Assembly: GCF_034929435.1 (NCBI RefSeq)
Contig: NZ_JAYFUM010000003.1
Coordinates: 135,927 to 199,926 of the forward strand
Direction: 5' to 3'
From: Arcicella rigui
GTDB taxonomy: Bacteria > Bacteroidota > Bacteroidia > Cytophagales > Spirosomataceae
Length of the DNA: 64,000 bases
Within the stretch, counting starts at the first letter, position 1. Each line of letters opens with the position of its first letter. Below are positions 25,090-35,000 of the stretch, piece by piece. A program made the translations under genes and the position numbers. The notes under the pieces are model-generated. The model did not search any database and was not told the origin of the DNA. It was given only the letters and a program-made list of their open reading frames with translations.

Positions 25090-26100
25090 ATGGCAAAGGT
25101 AAAAGTTGCAATCAACGGTTTTGGGCGTATCGGACGTTTAGTCTATCGTCAAATTTACAACATGGAAGGCATTGATATTGTAGCAATCAATGATTTGACA
25201 AGCCCTAAAGTGTTAGCTCATTTGCTTAAATATGATTCTGCACAAGGCAGATTTAATGCTGAGGTGACTTCGACTGAAAACACAATTTCTGTAAATGGAG
25301 AAGAAGTTACAATTTATGCTCAAAGAGACCCTGCACAAATTCCATGGGCAAAACATGAAGTTGATGTTGTGTTAGAATGTACAGGTTTTTTCACTGATAA
25401 AGATAAAGCATCTGCACACATTACTGCTGGAGCTAAAAAAGTAGTTATCTCCGCTCCTGCTACTGGTGATGCAAAGACAATTGTATTTAACGTTAACCAC
25501 GATATTCTTGACGGAACTGAAACAGTAATCAGCGGTGCTTCTTGTACTACTAACTGTTTAGCTCCAATGGCTAAAGTATTGGAAGAACAATTTGGAATCG
25601 TAAACGGTTTGATGACAACTGTTCACGCTTATACAAATGACCAAAATACACTTGATGCTCCTCACGCTAAAGGAGATTTAAGAAGAGCAAGAGCTGCTGC
25701 TGAAAACATTGTACCAAACTCTACTGGTGCAGCAAAAGCTATCGGCTTAGTACTTCCTTCCTTAAAAGGTAAATTAGATGGTTCTGCTCAAAGAGTTCCA
25801 ACACTTACTGGTTCTTTAACTGAGCTTACTGTTGTCCTTTCTAAGAAAGTTACTGCAAGTGAAATCAATGAGGCTATGAAAGCCGCTGCTAACGAAAGCT
25901 TTGGTTACACTGAAGACGAAATCGTAAGTAGCGATATCATCGGTACTTCATTTGGTTCATTATTTGATGCTACTCAAACTAAAGTTCAAACTGTTGGAGA
26001 TACTCAATTGGTTAGAACTGTATCTTGGTATGACAACGAGATGTCTTATGTATCTCAGTTAGTTCGTACTGTAAACTACTTCGCTCAATTAATTAAATAA
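25090..26100 (+). CDS. gapA: Glyceraldehyde-3-phosphate dehydrogenase, type I
   Basis: A 336-residue glycolytic enzyme. The NAD-binding start KVAINGFGRIGRLVYRQ is at residues 4-20, the catalytic Cys lies in SGASCTTNCLAP, and WYDNEMSYVSQLVRTV is the C-terminal signature. It oxidises glyceraldehyde 3-phosphate to 1,3-bisphosphoglycerate with NAD+. Monocistronic, with a consensus promoter and a strong terminator. This is consistent with high expression. Confidence 0.97.
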   Translation: MAKVKVAINGFGRIGRLVYRQIYNMEGIDIVAINDLTSPKVLAHLLKYDSAQGRFNAEVTSTENTISVNGEEVTIYAQRDPAQIPWAKHEVDVVLECTGFFTDKDKASAHITAGAKKVVISAPATGDAKTIVFNVNHDILDGTETVISGASCTTNCLAPMAKVLEEQFGIVNGLMTTVHAYTNDQNTLDAPHAKGDLRRARAAAENIVPNSTGAAKAIGLVLPSLKGKLDGSAQRVPTLTGSLTELTVVLSKKVTASEINEAMKAAANESFGYTEDEIVSSDIIGTSFGSLFDATQTKVQTVGDTQLVRTVSWYDNEMSYVSQLVRTVNYFAQLIK

Positions 26101-26120
26101 TTGAACTTGTGGTTAAAATA

Positions 26121-26150
26121 AAAAGGAGCTAATAAAAATTAGCTCCTTTT
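26121..26150. terminator. Terminator of gapA (and possibly trmB)
   Basis: Perfect 13-base arms (26121-26133 and 26138-26150) around a 4-base loop with A- and T-tracts on both sides, so it can work for both converging genes. Confidence 0.88.
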
Positions 26151-26194
26151 ATACTGCTTATTTAAACTATGAATTTAGTTTAAATAAGCAGTAT
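26151..26194. repeat. Perfect 18-base inverted repeat covering the trmB stop
   Basis: Arms 26151-26168 and 26177-26194 are exact complements with an 8-base loop. It abuts the gapA terminator and includes the last ~9 codons and stop of trmB. Two stacked hairpins between convergent genes are unusual. Confidence 0.8.
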
Positions 26195-26832
26195 AAATAA
26201 TTAATCGAAAAACCTTTAGCTGTAAATATTTCTTCAAATCTTGTTTTTATACCATAGTGTCTGACATTTAGTGAAGAGCTATACAAATCCGTGGTATAAG
26301 TAAGCTCTCTGACTCCAAAGTTATTTAAAGTCTTTAGTGTATAATCAAAAAATGAAGATGAATCTGTTTTTAAATGTAAACAACCATCTTGTTTTAAAAT
26401 TTTCTTATAAATTTCTAAAAAACGGGGATTGGTCAACCTTCTTCTTTCACCACTTTGTAATACTTGAGGGTCTGGAAAAGTAATCCATATTTCAGCAATT
26501 TCATTTTCATCAAAAAAACTCTCTAATTCATGTATCTTAGTTCTCAAAAAAGCTACATTGTTTAATCCACTTTCTGTTGCTTTTTCGCTTCCAACTGCAA
26601 TTCTATCGCCTTTTATATCAATTCCTATAAAATTCTTTTCAGGAAAAAGTTTTGCTAAACCAACAGTGTACTCTCCTTTACCACAGCCTAATTCTAAAAC
26701 AATAGGATTGTTGTTTTTAAAAAATACTGTCCCCCACTGATTTTTTATTGTAGTAAAAAGAGGTTTTCCTTCTTGTATTACATTCTCTTGTATTTTATTT
26801 TGTTCAATCCTAAACGACTTTTTTCTTCCCAT
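26167..26832 (-). CDS. trmB: tRNA (guanine-N7-)-methyltransferase
   Basis: A 221-residue SAM-dependent enzyme that makes m7G46 in tRNA. The SAM motif is LELGCGKGEYTVGLA (~residues 46-60). EIWITFPDPQV carries the catalytic Asp/Pro region. RRLTNPRFLEIYKKIL and HLKTDSSSFFDYT complete the family pattern. It follows folC by 21 bases on the same strand and is probably cotranscribed with it. Its 3' end overlaps an 18-base inverted repeat. Confidence 0.95.
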   Translation of the reverse strand: MGRKKSFRIEQNKIQENVIQEGKPLFTTIKNQWGTVFFKNNNPIVLELGCGKGEYTVGLAKLFPEKNFIGIDIKGDRIAVGSEKATESGLNNVAFLRTKIHELESFFDENEIAEIWITFPDPQVLQSGERRRLTNPRFLEIYKKILKQDGCLHLKTDSSSFFDYTLKTLNNFGVRELTYTTDLYSSSLNVRHYGIKTRFEEIFTAKGFSINYLYCLFKLNS

Positions 26833-26853
26833 TGATATTAATTTGAAAAATAT

Positions 26854-28146
26854 TTACAATCTATTTATTTCAGCCACCACAAAAGTACTTCCTCCAATAT
26901 AAATCAAGTCTTCCTCTCCTACTTTAGTTTCTACATAATTAATGGCCTCATTTACATCGACAACGACCTCTCCTACCAAACCAAAAGTGTTAGCCAATGC
27001 TTGCAACTCCCAAGCATCAAAAGCTCGTGGTATTCGAGCTTGACAAAATACGTAATGTGCATGTTTAGGCAATAATGATAAGACACCAGAAATATCTTTA
27101 TCAGAAACAAAGCCTAAAATCATCCAAAGGTTTTGATATTCAAGTTTCGATAAATTATCTATAATTTGTGTTATTCCACTGATATTGTGTGCCGTATCAC
27201 AAATCATTAAAGGCTTGGTTGATAGTTTTTGCCAACGACCTTTTAATTGCGTTAGATTAACTACTTGACTAATTCCTGCTTCAATAGCTTTATAATCAAT
27301 CGAATAACCTAATTGATTCAATAAATCAACGGATTTGAGAACCCCCAATAAATTCTTTAATTGATAATTACCAAGCAACTGTGATTTGAGTGTAAAAGTT
27401 TGATACTTATCCAAATCTAAAATATCAAGTACAAGAAAATCTTGTTGTAGAGAATGATTGCTTACTTGAAAGTAATCCTCGGCAAAATATATTTTGGACG
27501 ATTCTAAGGTTGATTTTTCTATAAAGACATTTTCAGTTTCAAGATGTCTTTCTCCAATTACCACAGGTACTCCTTTTTTGATAATACCTGCTTTTTCAAA
27601 CGCAATTTTTGATAAAGTATCACCCAAAATGTCTGTATGGTCAAAACTGATATTGGTAATGAGTGAGAGTTCAGGAGTGATGACATTCGTAGAATCTAAA
27701 CGCCCCCCTAAACCTACTTCTATTACCGCTATATCGACGGATTCTTGAGCGAAATAGTTGAAAGCCATTGCTACACTCATTTCAAAAAAAGAAGGCTTTA
27801 ATTCTTCTAAAAAAGAGCGATTCTCTTGCACAAAATCAACTACTTGATTTTCAGGTATTTCTTTACCATTTATTTTGATTCTTTCTGTAAAAGACTTTAA
27901 ATGTGGTGAAGTATAAAGCCCAGTTTTATAGCCAGCGGCTTGTAATATGGCGGCTAAATAATGTGAACTGCTACCTTTTCCATTGGTGCCAGCTACATGA
28001 ATACTTTTGAATTTATGATGTGGATTATCAAGATGATTACAGAGTGCTAAAGTATTATTTAAGTTTGCCTTGAAAGCTTTTTTTCCAATTCTATGAAAAA
28101 CAGGCAATTGTTGATAAAGATATTCGATGGTTTCTTGGTAGGTCAT
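26854..28146 (-). CDS. folC: Bifunctional folylpolyglutamate/dihydrofolate synthase
   Basis: A 430-residue Mur-ligase-like ATP-dependent enzyme that adds glutamate to dihydropteroate and folates. The P-loop is VAGTNGKGSSSHYLAAIL (~residues 51-68). IAVIEVGLGGRLDSTNVI and ISFDHTDILG follow in the canonical order. DTAHNISG starts the C-terminal domain. It is separated from the upstream TonB-like gene by a terminator and is followed 21 bases later by trmB. Confidence 0.96.
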   Translation of the reverse strand: MTYQETIEYLYQQLPVFHRIGKKAFKANLNNTLALCNHLDNPHHKFKSIHVAGTNGKGSSSHYLAAILQAAGYKTGLYTSPHLKSFTERIKINGKEIPENQVVDFVQENRSFLEELKPSFFEMSVAMAFNYFAQESVDIAVIEVGLGGRLDSTNVITPELSLITNISFDHTDILGDTLSKIAFEKAGIIKKGVPVVIGERHLETENVFIEKSTLESSKIYFAEDYFQVSNHSLQQDFLVLDILDLDKYQTFTLKSQLLGNYQLKNLLGVLKSVDLLNQLGYSIDYKAIEAGISQVVNLTQLKGRWQKLSTKPLMICDTAHNISGITQIIDNLSKLEYQNLWMILGFVSDKDISGVLSLLPKHAHYVFCQARIPRAFDAWELQALANTFGLVGEVVVDVNEAINYVETKVGEEDLIYIGGSTFVVAEINRL

Positions 28147-28193
28147 TTACTCATTTTCTTGTTTCGATGGTAAAGATAAGGACTAAATGAACG

Positions 28194-28227
28194 AAAAAAA
28201 AAGTGTAAATCTTTCGACTTACACTTT
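28194..28227 (-). terminator. Terminator of the envelope operon
   Basis: Short stem (28200-28208 with 28219-28227) followed, in the minus direction, by a run of nine U (28202-28194). It lies immediately after the stop of the TonB-like gene, so folC probably has its own promoter or depends on read-through. Confidence 0.75.
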
Positions 28228-28232
28228 CTATT

Positions 28233-29201
28233 TTATCTTGAATTCAACCTAAAGGTAACTGTTCCAGAGGAATAATCGGTTTTTCTATCTCCTGTGGTTG
28301 GTCTAAATTTAGTTCTTTGGAGTGCTGATTTATATTTTCTCATTACATTTGGACTAACTGTACTTTCAATTACTGAAATATCTACAACGTCACCATCTGA
28401 GTCAATTTTAATTTTAAATCTAATAACTCCTGTATCATTTGAATCATCGTCAACCACCGGTTTTGAATTCCATGTCCAGCCGATAAGTGTATGTGAACTT
28501 CCGTTACCTGCTCCACTTCCACCATTACCGCCACTTCCATCACCAGGAGGTCTTTTAGTATATTCTGCGTCACTTACTGAACGTCCTTCTGGTTGTCCTT
28601 GATTTCCAGTACCTTTCGAGTTTCCATCTGAAGCTCCACCTGCTTTACTATTTGTTCCAGATGAACCGTTTGAACCATTGTCTTTCTTTACTGGAAACAA
28701 AGCCGAATTATCAATTACTGGTTGTGCGGCTGGCTTATTGGCTACTTTTTTGGTTTCAGTGAGAGGTTTGGTCTTTTCTTTTTTATCAACTTTTACTTCC
28801 TTAACCTCTTTGTATTTAACTGAACTTGGCTTGTTTGAAGCAATTAAAGGCTGTTCCACTTCTTTTTTGGTAGGAGTCAGTTTGTTTTTATTTACTTCTG
28901 GCTCAGGAACTGTTAGCTCTTTAGTTTTCTTAATTTCTTCTGAGGGTTTTGAATCAACAACCTCTGGACTTTTATTGGCTTTATTCCTTGAATAAACATT
29001 TCCGCTACCAGCTTTGTCAGTCCCATAATTCATGATAAAACCACCCCCTGCCAGTATCTCGTCTTTTTTCTGGTTCTCTTCGGCAGACCATACTGTTATT
29101 TTCCAAAAGAGAAAAAGCATGGCTGCGTTAATGATAAAGGTCAGGATAAAGGCATTGGTTCTATTTTTTCTTTCTTCATTTTCTAAATTATAGGAGTTCA
29201 T
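28233..29201 (-). CDS. TonB-like energy transducer
   Basis: A 322-residue protein. A short cytoplasmic N terminus precedes one membrane anchor (~residues 18-37, AFILTFIINAAMLFLFW). A long Lys/Pro/Glu- then Gly/Ser/Asn-rich spacer covers ~45-235. The C-terminal ~85 residues resemble a TonB/TolA C-terminal domain (VIRFKIKIDSDGDVVDISVIES through MRKYKSALQRTKFRP). Such proteins reach across the periplasm to outer-membrane partners. No ExbB/ExbD genes adjoin it. It closes the operon that starts at 35120 and follows the HU-SPOR gene by 24 bases. Confidence 0.82.
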   Translation of the reverse strand: MNSYNLENEERKNRTNAFILTFIINAAMLFLFWKITVWSAEENQKKDEILAGGGFIMNYGTDKAGSGNVYSRNKANKSPEVVDSKPSEEIKKTKELTVPEPEVNKNKLTPTKKEVEQPLIASNKPSSVKYKEVKEVKVDKKEKTKPLTETKKVANKPAAQPVIDNSALFPVKKDNGSNGSSGTNSKAGGASDGNSKGTGNQGQPEGRSVSDAEYTKRPPGDGSGGNGGSGAGNGSSHTLIGWTWNSKPVVDDDSNDTGVIRFKIKIDSDGDVVDISVIESTVSPNVMRKYKSALQRTKFRPTTGDRKTDYSSGTVTFRLNSR

Positions 29202-29225
29202 TGGCTTTATTGATTGTTAAAATAA

Positions 29226-30299
29226 CTATATTTTGTAAACCCATGTATTCTGATGTATGCGTTTAGAGATTGCTGAACATGCTTCTGTGGCTTCTGCTTC
29301 TGTACTAAAGCTACCCGCAGATACTTTTATTAATTTTGCTCCTTTGTTTGGCTCAATAATACTTGCTTCTTCAAAACCATTTTTTTGAAGTTCTTTCAAT
29401 TGATTATCGGCATTTTCTCTTAATCCAAAACTTCCAACAATCACTAAAAAATGGTCTTCATTTACTTTTTCAGCTTTTGGCTCAGTAGCAACAGGAGTAC
29501 TTAGCGAAGGGGTTTCCTTTTCGTGTGTAACGACAGCTTGCTCTAATACTTCTGGAGTATTGGATACTACCTGTTCGATTGATGGCTTAGGTTTATCGTT
29601 TTGTTCTTGGCTAAATTCAAAGGGATTGAAGGTACTTAAACTCAATTTTGGGTTTTCGTACATGAATATAAAAGCTACCAAAAGTGAAGCCCCCACCATA
29701 CCAGCCATAAACTTCAATAATTGATTTCTTTTACGGGGTATCGCATTTTTTAGCATCGGATACTCTTGGATAACTTCTGCGGTGATTTTTTTTCTATCAT
29801 TCGTAGAAAATACTTGCTGAATGGTATGTGAAGAAGTAACCTGTACCTTGGGTTTGATTTCGCTTACGATTGGTGATACTACTGGTTTATGTAGTTTCAC
29901 GTTTTCTAAACCAAAGCTTTCAGCATAAAAATTACTGAACTCAGTGGGATGAAACTGTAACTTACCTTCTTCATTTTGAGAAAAAGTACCTACTTCGTCG
30001 ATATGATAACTTTGGTCAAAACGAATGATTTTTTTAGCATCTTCTACAAATGACTTTATTCTTTGAACAGCCTCTTCACGACTAATTCCTTCATTTTGAG
30101 CAATATAATTACTGAGTAATCCATCATCATTTTTGAGTAATCCATTAAATGCCAACCATTTTCTGGGCGGTATCATAGTTTGATCTGCCGTATTAATTTT
30201 AGCAGCATCAAAGTTTGTGATAAATCCACCGAAATCTGGAATTACTACACAGTCTTGCTCAAATAGTAATTCTTTGATATGATTTTGTACCGTTGCCAT
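29226..30299 (-). CDS. CCDC81-type HU domain protein with membrane anchor and SPOR domain
   Basis: A 357-residue protein. The N terminus holds two HU-related domains of the CCDC81-like class (~1-55, starting VQNHIKELLFEQDCVVIPDFGGFI; and ~57-130, with GISREEAVQRIKSFVEDAKK). A linker leads to a single transmembrane helix at ~194-214. The periplasmic part is spacer plus a SPOR domain at ~283-357 (FLVIVGSFGLRENADNQLKEL). SPOR binds denuded septal glycan; HU-like domains bind DNA or proteins. The topology would place the HU domains in the cytoplasm and SPOR at the cell wall. It lies third in the envelope operon. Confidence 0.88.
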   Translation of the reverse strand: MATVQNHIKELLFEQDCVVIPDFGGFITNFDAAKINTADQTMIPPRKWLAFNGLLKNDDGLLSNYIAQNEGISREEAVQRIKSFVEDAKKIIRFDQSYHIDEVGTFSQNEEGKLQFHPTEFSNFYAESFGLENVKLHKPVVSPIVSEIKPKVQVTSSHTIQQVFSTNDRKKITAEVIQEYPMLKNAIPRKRNQLLKFMAGMVGASLLVAFIFMYENPKLSLSTFNPFEFSQEQNDKPKPSIEQVVSNTPEVLEQAVVTHEKETPSLSTPVATEPKAEKVNEDHFLVIVGSFGLRENADNQLKELQKNGFEEASIIEPNKGAKLIKVSAGSFSTEAEATEACSAISKRIHQNTWVYKI

Positions 30300-30347
30300 A
30301 AAATATTAAAAAAAATAATGATTCATTCTTGTATTATAATTACGAAT

Positions 30348-32048
30348 TTAGAAAGAATATGACATTCCTCCAAGAAAATTAACAGCTTGAGTAGGATAAT
30401 ACAGGTAACGCTGATAACTTTTATTAAGAATATTGTTTGCTGAAACAAAAACATCCCAATGGTCTGAAAGTAAATAAGTGAATTTTAAATTCAAATCAAT
30501 GATGGGCTTCAACTTTACTTCTTGGTCGCTTTGTGCATTTTTTCCTTTCAAACCTGAAATCACGTACCAGTCTGAAGAAACATAAAGTTTTTCACGAATC
30601 GTAAAAGTGTTGTTCCAAGTAGCATTGAAAAATGGTAAATGCCAAGGTTCTTTTAGATTACCTAAATTGCTGTACATATTTACATCAAACTTGAAATTGG
30701 TTTTCCAAATCTGTGGAATTTGATAACTTACTTGTCCCGACACATTGGTTACTCTTACTTTGGTTGTATCATCAGAATATAAAACATCAAAACGGCTACT
30801 ATCTGCTTTACTGTTTGTAAAAACATAAAAATCTTTGTAAGAAGCATAACTTCCTTTTACTTCAATGGTTAAACCATTGGCTAAATTGGCTCTTCCTCCT
30901 AAATATATATCAGCCAATTTACGAGTGTTTCTCAAAGGAGTAAATCGTGCAATCCATTGATTTTCTGAAAGTAATGATGTTAAAGTATTGGCATGAACGT
31001 CTCCTTCGTAACCCGCATATACTTTAATGCCTTCCATGGGTTGTACATCTACTTTCAGGACTGGATAAAGGTAACTGTTGTTGAAAGTTGTTTTTTCACG
31101 GTCGTTTACTACATTGATTCCTGCTGTAACAGAGAACGTATTTGCCTTAAACTGGAAGGTTGGACGCAATTTGTATAGATTTCTGTAAAGGGTTGTTGAA
31201 TCTTGTCGTTGCGATAACATGACATTCGCATCTAAAACCGCCGAAAGTTGTTCTGTTAATGGATATACCCCTTGCAATTCGCCTTTCCAAACTAATTCAT
31301 TAGCTTTCAAACGAGAGGTAAGGTAAGCAAGATTCGATTTGAATGTATAATCTACTTTGGCAGTTTTATTGATGTTATTGATATTTCCGATAAAACTAAA
31401 TTTATTCCAACTATTATAAAATGCTGATTCGGGAGCATTGATAATATTCGGAATATAAGCGGCATAATAATCGAAGCCTCTTCTTTCCCAGCCCAAAGCT
31501 CCGTCTAATTTCACATTATTAAAGGATGTTCTACTATGTACTCTAATTTGATTTTGCGATTGTCCTGAGTAAGTAGCTGCAACTGGTCCAGTACGAAAAG
31601 CATTGTGCTTGATATAAATGCCATGATAATTATCTTTTGCAGTCAGGATTCCTCCATGTCCTTCTAAGAAGGTATGTCCATAATTACCGATTCCCACACG
31701 CACAACATTGTGATACTTCTCTGAATAATCATTGTTAGAGGCATCTGTCTTGTTGGGCATTAATACAATGGGCGAAAACTCAGGAGTTTCAATAGGCATT
31801 TTTCTTTCTACAAACTCATACCGAATGGGCTTTTTAGCTTCGCTCATTTTATTGGTATAAATTTTCTCGAAAATTCTATTGGCTTGATTAAGCGTTACTT
31901 TAGTTTCTTTAATAATCTCAATATCGTCAGTCTTAATCTTTCCTTCTTTGGTATCTTGACCGTTCACACTTACACTTACACCAAGGGATAAGAGTAAAAA
32001 GTAAAGGCTTTTTGTATGTGTATCGTTCAAATGTTGGGGCATTTTCAT
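30348..32048 (-). CDS. Outer-membrane beta-barrel protein, TonB-dependent-receptor-like
   Basis: A 566-residue protein with an apparent signal peptide (SLYFLLLSLGVSVSVNGQ, ending ~residue 30). From ~110 to the end it shows alternating aromatic/polar strands typical of a barrel, with a C-terminal stretch like that of TonB-dependent receptors (LLSDHWDVFVSANNILNKSYQRYLYYPTQAVNFLGGMSYSF). It lacks a recognisable plug domain and is shorter than ordinary receptors. Neighbours are a giant TPR protein (48 bases upstream) and the HU-SPOR protein (48 bases downstream). The ligand is unknown; a structural or assembly role with its neighbours is possible. Confidence 0.82.
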   Translation of the reverse strand: MKMPQHLNDTHTKSLYFLLLSLGVSVSVNGQDTKEGKIKTDDIEIIKETKVTLNQANRIFEKIYTNKMSEAKKPIRYEFVERKMPIETPEFSPIVLMPNKTDASNNDYSEKYHNVVRVGIGNYGHTFLEGHGGILTAKDNYHGIYIKHNAFRTGPVAATYSGQSQNQIRVHSRTSFNNVKLDGALGWERRGFDYYAAYIPNIINAPESAFYNSWNKFSFIGNINNINKTAKVDYTFKSNLAYLTSRLKANELVWKGELQGVYPLTEQLSAVLDANVMLSQRQDSTTLYRNLYKLRPTFQFKANTFSVTAGINVVNDREKTTFNNSYLYPVLKVDVQPMEGIKVYAGYEGDVHANTLTSLLSENQWIARFTPLRNTRKLADIYLGGRANLANGLTIEVKGSYASYKDFYVFTNSKADSSRFDVLYSDDTTKVRVTNVSGQVSYQIPQIWKTNFKFDVNMYSNLGNLKEPWHLPFFNATWNNTFTIREKLYVSSDWYVISGLKGKNAQSDQEVKLKPIIDLNLKFTYLLSDHWDVFVSANNILNKSYQRYLYYPTQAVNFLGGMSYSF

Positions 32049-32096
32049 AAAATTTAATGAATTGTCTATGTTTTAAGATTTGAGTAGTACAACAAT

Positions 32097-35000
32097 TTAT
32101 TTTCTTTCGATAGCTTTTAATTTGTTTTTAGCCTCCGCTATGATTTCAGGGTCTGGATGATTATTAATGATTGAATTCAAGGTTGCTTTCGCTTGAATCA
32201 CATTATCCATACGTACAAAATTATCTGAAAGTAATAAATAGGCTTTGCCAACAATTTTTGGAGCAGCATCAGCAAAATCATTTCTGAATTTTGAAATAAT
32301 CATATCTACTGACTCTTTGTATCTTCTTTGTAAATGTAAAATCTGTGCAATAGAATACTGTGCTTCTGCTCCATTATTGTCTTTGGCAAGTGCAATGGTT
32401 TGATTGAAGTACTCGATTGCCTTTGCATAGTCGCCTTTGTCCATCAAGATTTTTCCAGAATACAGATTAGCTCTGCTTTTTGCTCCAATTACTAAATCTG
32501 GCGTATTGGCTACTTCTTTGGCATAATAAAGCGTAGAATCTGTTCGCTGAATTTTATAATAAGACTCCATCAAACCTAATAAAGCTGTTTGTTGTTCTTT
32601 TTTATCTGCCACATAATTCAAAATTCTACGATAATGAGTAATGGCATTTTTGAAATCATTTGATTCAAATTCAATAACTGAAGCTTGTATCAAAGCTCTA
32701 TTCACAAATTTGTACTTGTTATCAGCAATTACTTGATTGTAATAATTAAGGGCTTGTGGTCTATTTCCTTGTTTGAAATAAGCCTCCGCAATTAAATATT
32801 TTGCTTCATACGATTCTACACTTATAGGATTTTTTCTGATGTATTCTCTTAAAGCCTCAATAGCTTTATCGTATTTTTCAGCATAAAATAATTTTGTGGC
32901 AGTTTCGTACTCCATGCCCATCACCGATTGGTCTGTTGGATTTACCTTTTGATATTCTCCAAGAATGTTGGTAAACTCATCTGGTCTTCCTACTTCACTG
33001 AGGGTTTCTTGTAAACCTGTCAATGCTTCTTTACTTTCTGGTGAAGTTGGATAATTTCTTAGAATGTTTTTATAATCAGTAATGGCATACTCTAAATTAT
33101 TGGTATTACTGAAGGCAATAGCTCTTTTTAGAAGTGATTTAGGAACAAGTGGACTTTGGGATTTATTATTGATTAACTGAGTAAATCGTGAAATGGCAGC
33201 CGTATAATTTCCAGCAATGAATTCAAGATTGGCTTCTTGGAAAATCGCATTATCAAAATATAATGACTCTGGGAAACTCATTTGCAAAGCTTGGAATGAA
33301 GCTTTCGCAGCCTTAGAATCCCCTTTGGCAATTAATACCAAACCTTTTTGGTACATGGCATAATCTCTATCGGTTTTACTTCCATCAATCGCTCGGTTAT
33401 AAGCATTGATGGCATCATCATATTTTCTGGTTGCAAAATAAGTATCTCCCAAACGTACAAGGGCATCTTGATAAGCCTGTGTTCCGGGCATTCCTTTCAT
33501 GCTTTCTGCATAATCTTTAAATACTTTGTTGGCTCTATCAAAATCTTGAATATTATAATAGCAGTAAGCCAAAGCATATTTACTTTTTGCTTGTAATTCT
33601 TTTAAACTTAAAGTAGTAGGGTCGTTGGTATTAATTAATGAAATATATAGTGGAATGGCTTCTCTGAACTGTGACTGTGCCGAGAATGATTCTGCTTTCC
33701 AGAAAATTGCGGCATATTTGGTTTCAGGATTTTCTGGAGTAATCAAAGACTTTTCAAAGTAAGGTCTTGCATCGTTGTATTTCTCTTCATTATAAAACTT
33801 CACGGCTTGATTAAAGGCAATACGCTGATAAGCGGTATTGATTCTTGGTGAACGTTTTTTCAAAGATTCAATGTATTGTAAAGCCGCTTGGTAATTGTTA
33901 GAGAACAAATAGGCTTCGCTAATCAATTCATTGGTTTCATCCTCATATCTTGGATTTGGATATTTCTGCAAATAAGCTTCCAAGGCTATTACGGCTTCGC
34001 TCCCTCTTTGTAAGTCTAAGAGTACTTTGCCGTAATTAAAATCTGCATCCTCGGTTACAACTTTATTAAAATTGGTTTTACGAGCTTGGTCAAACGCTCC
34101 TAAAGCATAGTTAGGATTATTGGCTTTCAAATAACAAATCCCTAAAATAAAGGCAGCGTATTGTCCTAAAGTGTCACCTGAAGCAGCTACATTTTTAAGT
34201 TGTTCACTTGCTGGGCCGTATTGTTCAGTTTTATATAAGCTGTACCCGTATCGATAAGCGACACTTGGCAACATTCCCTGCGACTTATAATTTTTGTAAG
34301 TATTATAGTAGAAGGCAGCTTTGGTATAATTCCCTTGTTGAAAATAAACCTCGGCTGTCAGTAATGCTACTTCATCTAATTTTCTGCCTGAATTTTTCTC
34401 TTTCAATAAAGCCTCAGTATAAACCAACATTTCAGCAAACTTTCCTTGCTTGTAATAGCTGTGTGCTAACCAACTGGGTACTTCTGAACGATAAACAGAT
34501 GAAAGTTCAGCTTCTTTGAAATCGTAAATGGCATCATCATAGTTTTTCAATTTGAAATTAATTACCCCCGCATAATAAAATGATGCTGGCGAATAAGTAC
34601 CTCTGGCTTGTTTTACATTATTAAAGACTGCTAATGCTTCATAGTAGTTTTGCAAAGTATAATGTGAAATGGCTAAACGAAACTGTGCCTCCTCGTTATT
34701 CTTTGGGCTTTTTGATAAGTAATCTATCGCTCTGGCATAATCCCCTTGGTCATAAAAGTAATTCCCGATTTCTGTAAATAGCGTTGCGGTAATCGGATGC
34801 TCTGGATGATTTTTTACAAATCGGCTCGCTAATAATTCTGTATCCGTAAAATTCAAATACAAACTACACATCACCATGTAGTACTCTGCCATGATGATAT
34901 TGGAATCGTCTTTTTCAAGAAAACTACGATTGGCTTCCAAAAAGACACTCATTTCTACTCGGCAAGCCTCATAATTCCGTGCTTCAAAATATTCTTGCCC

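Noticed and set aside
28294..28602. A 102-codon frame antisense to the TonB-like gene, with a Pro/Leu-rich tail
   Set aside because: The proline-rich tail is only the complement of the Gly-rich linker of the sense protein.
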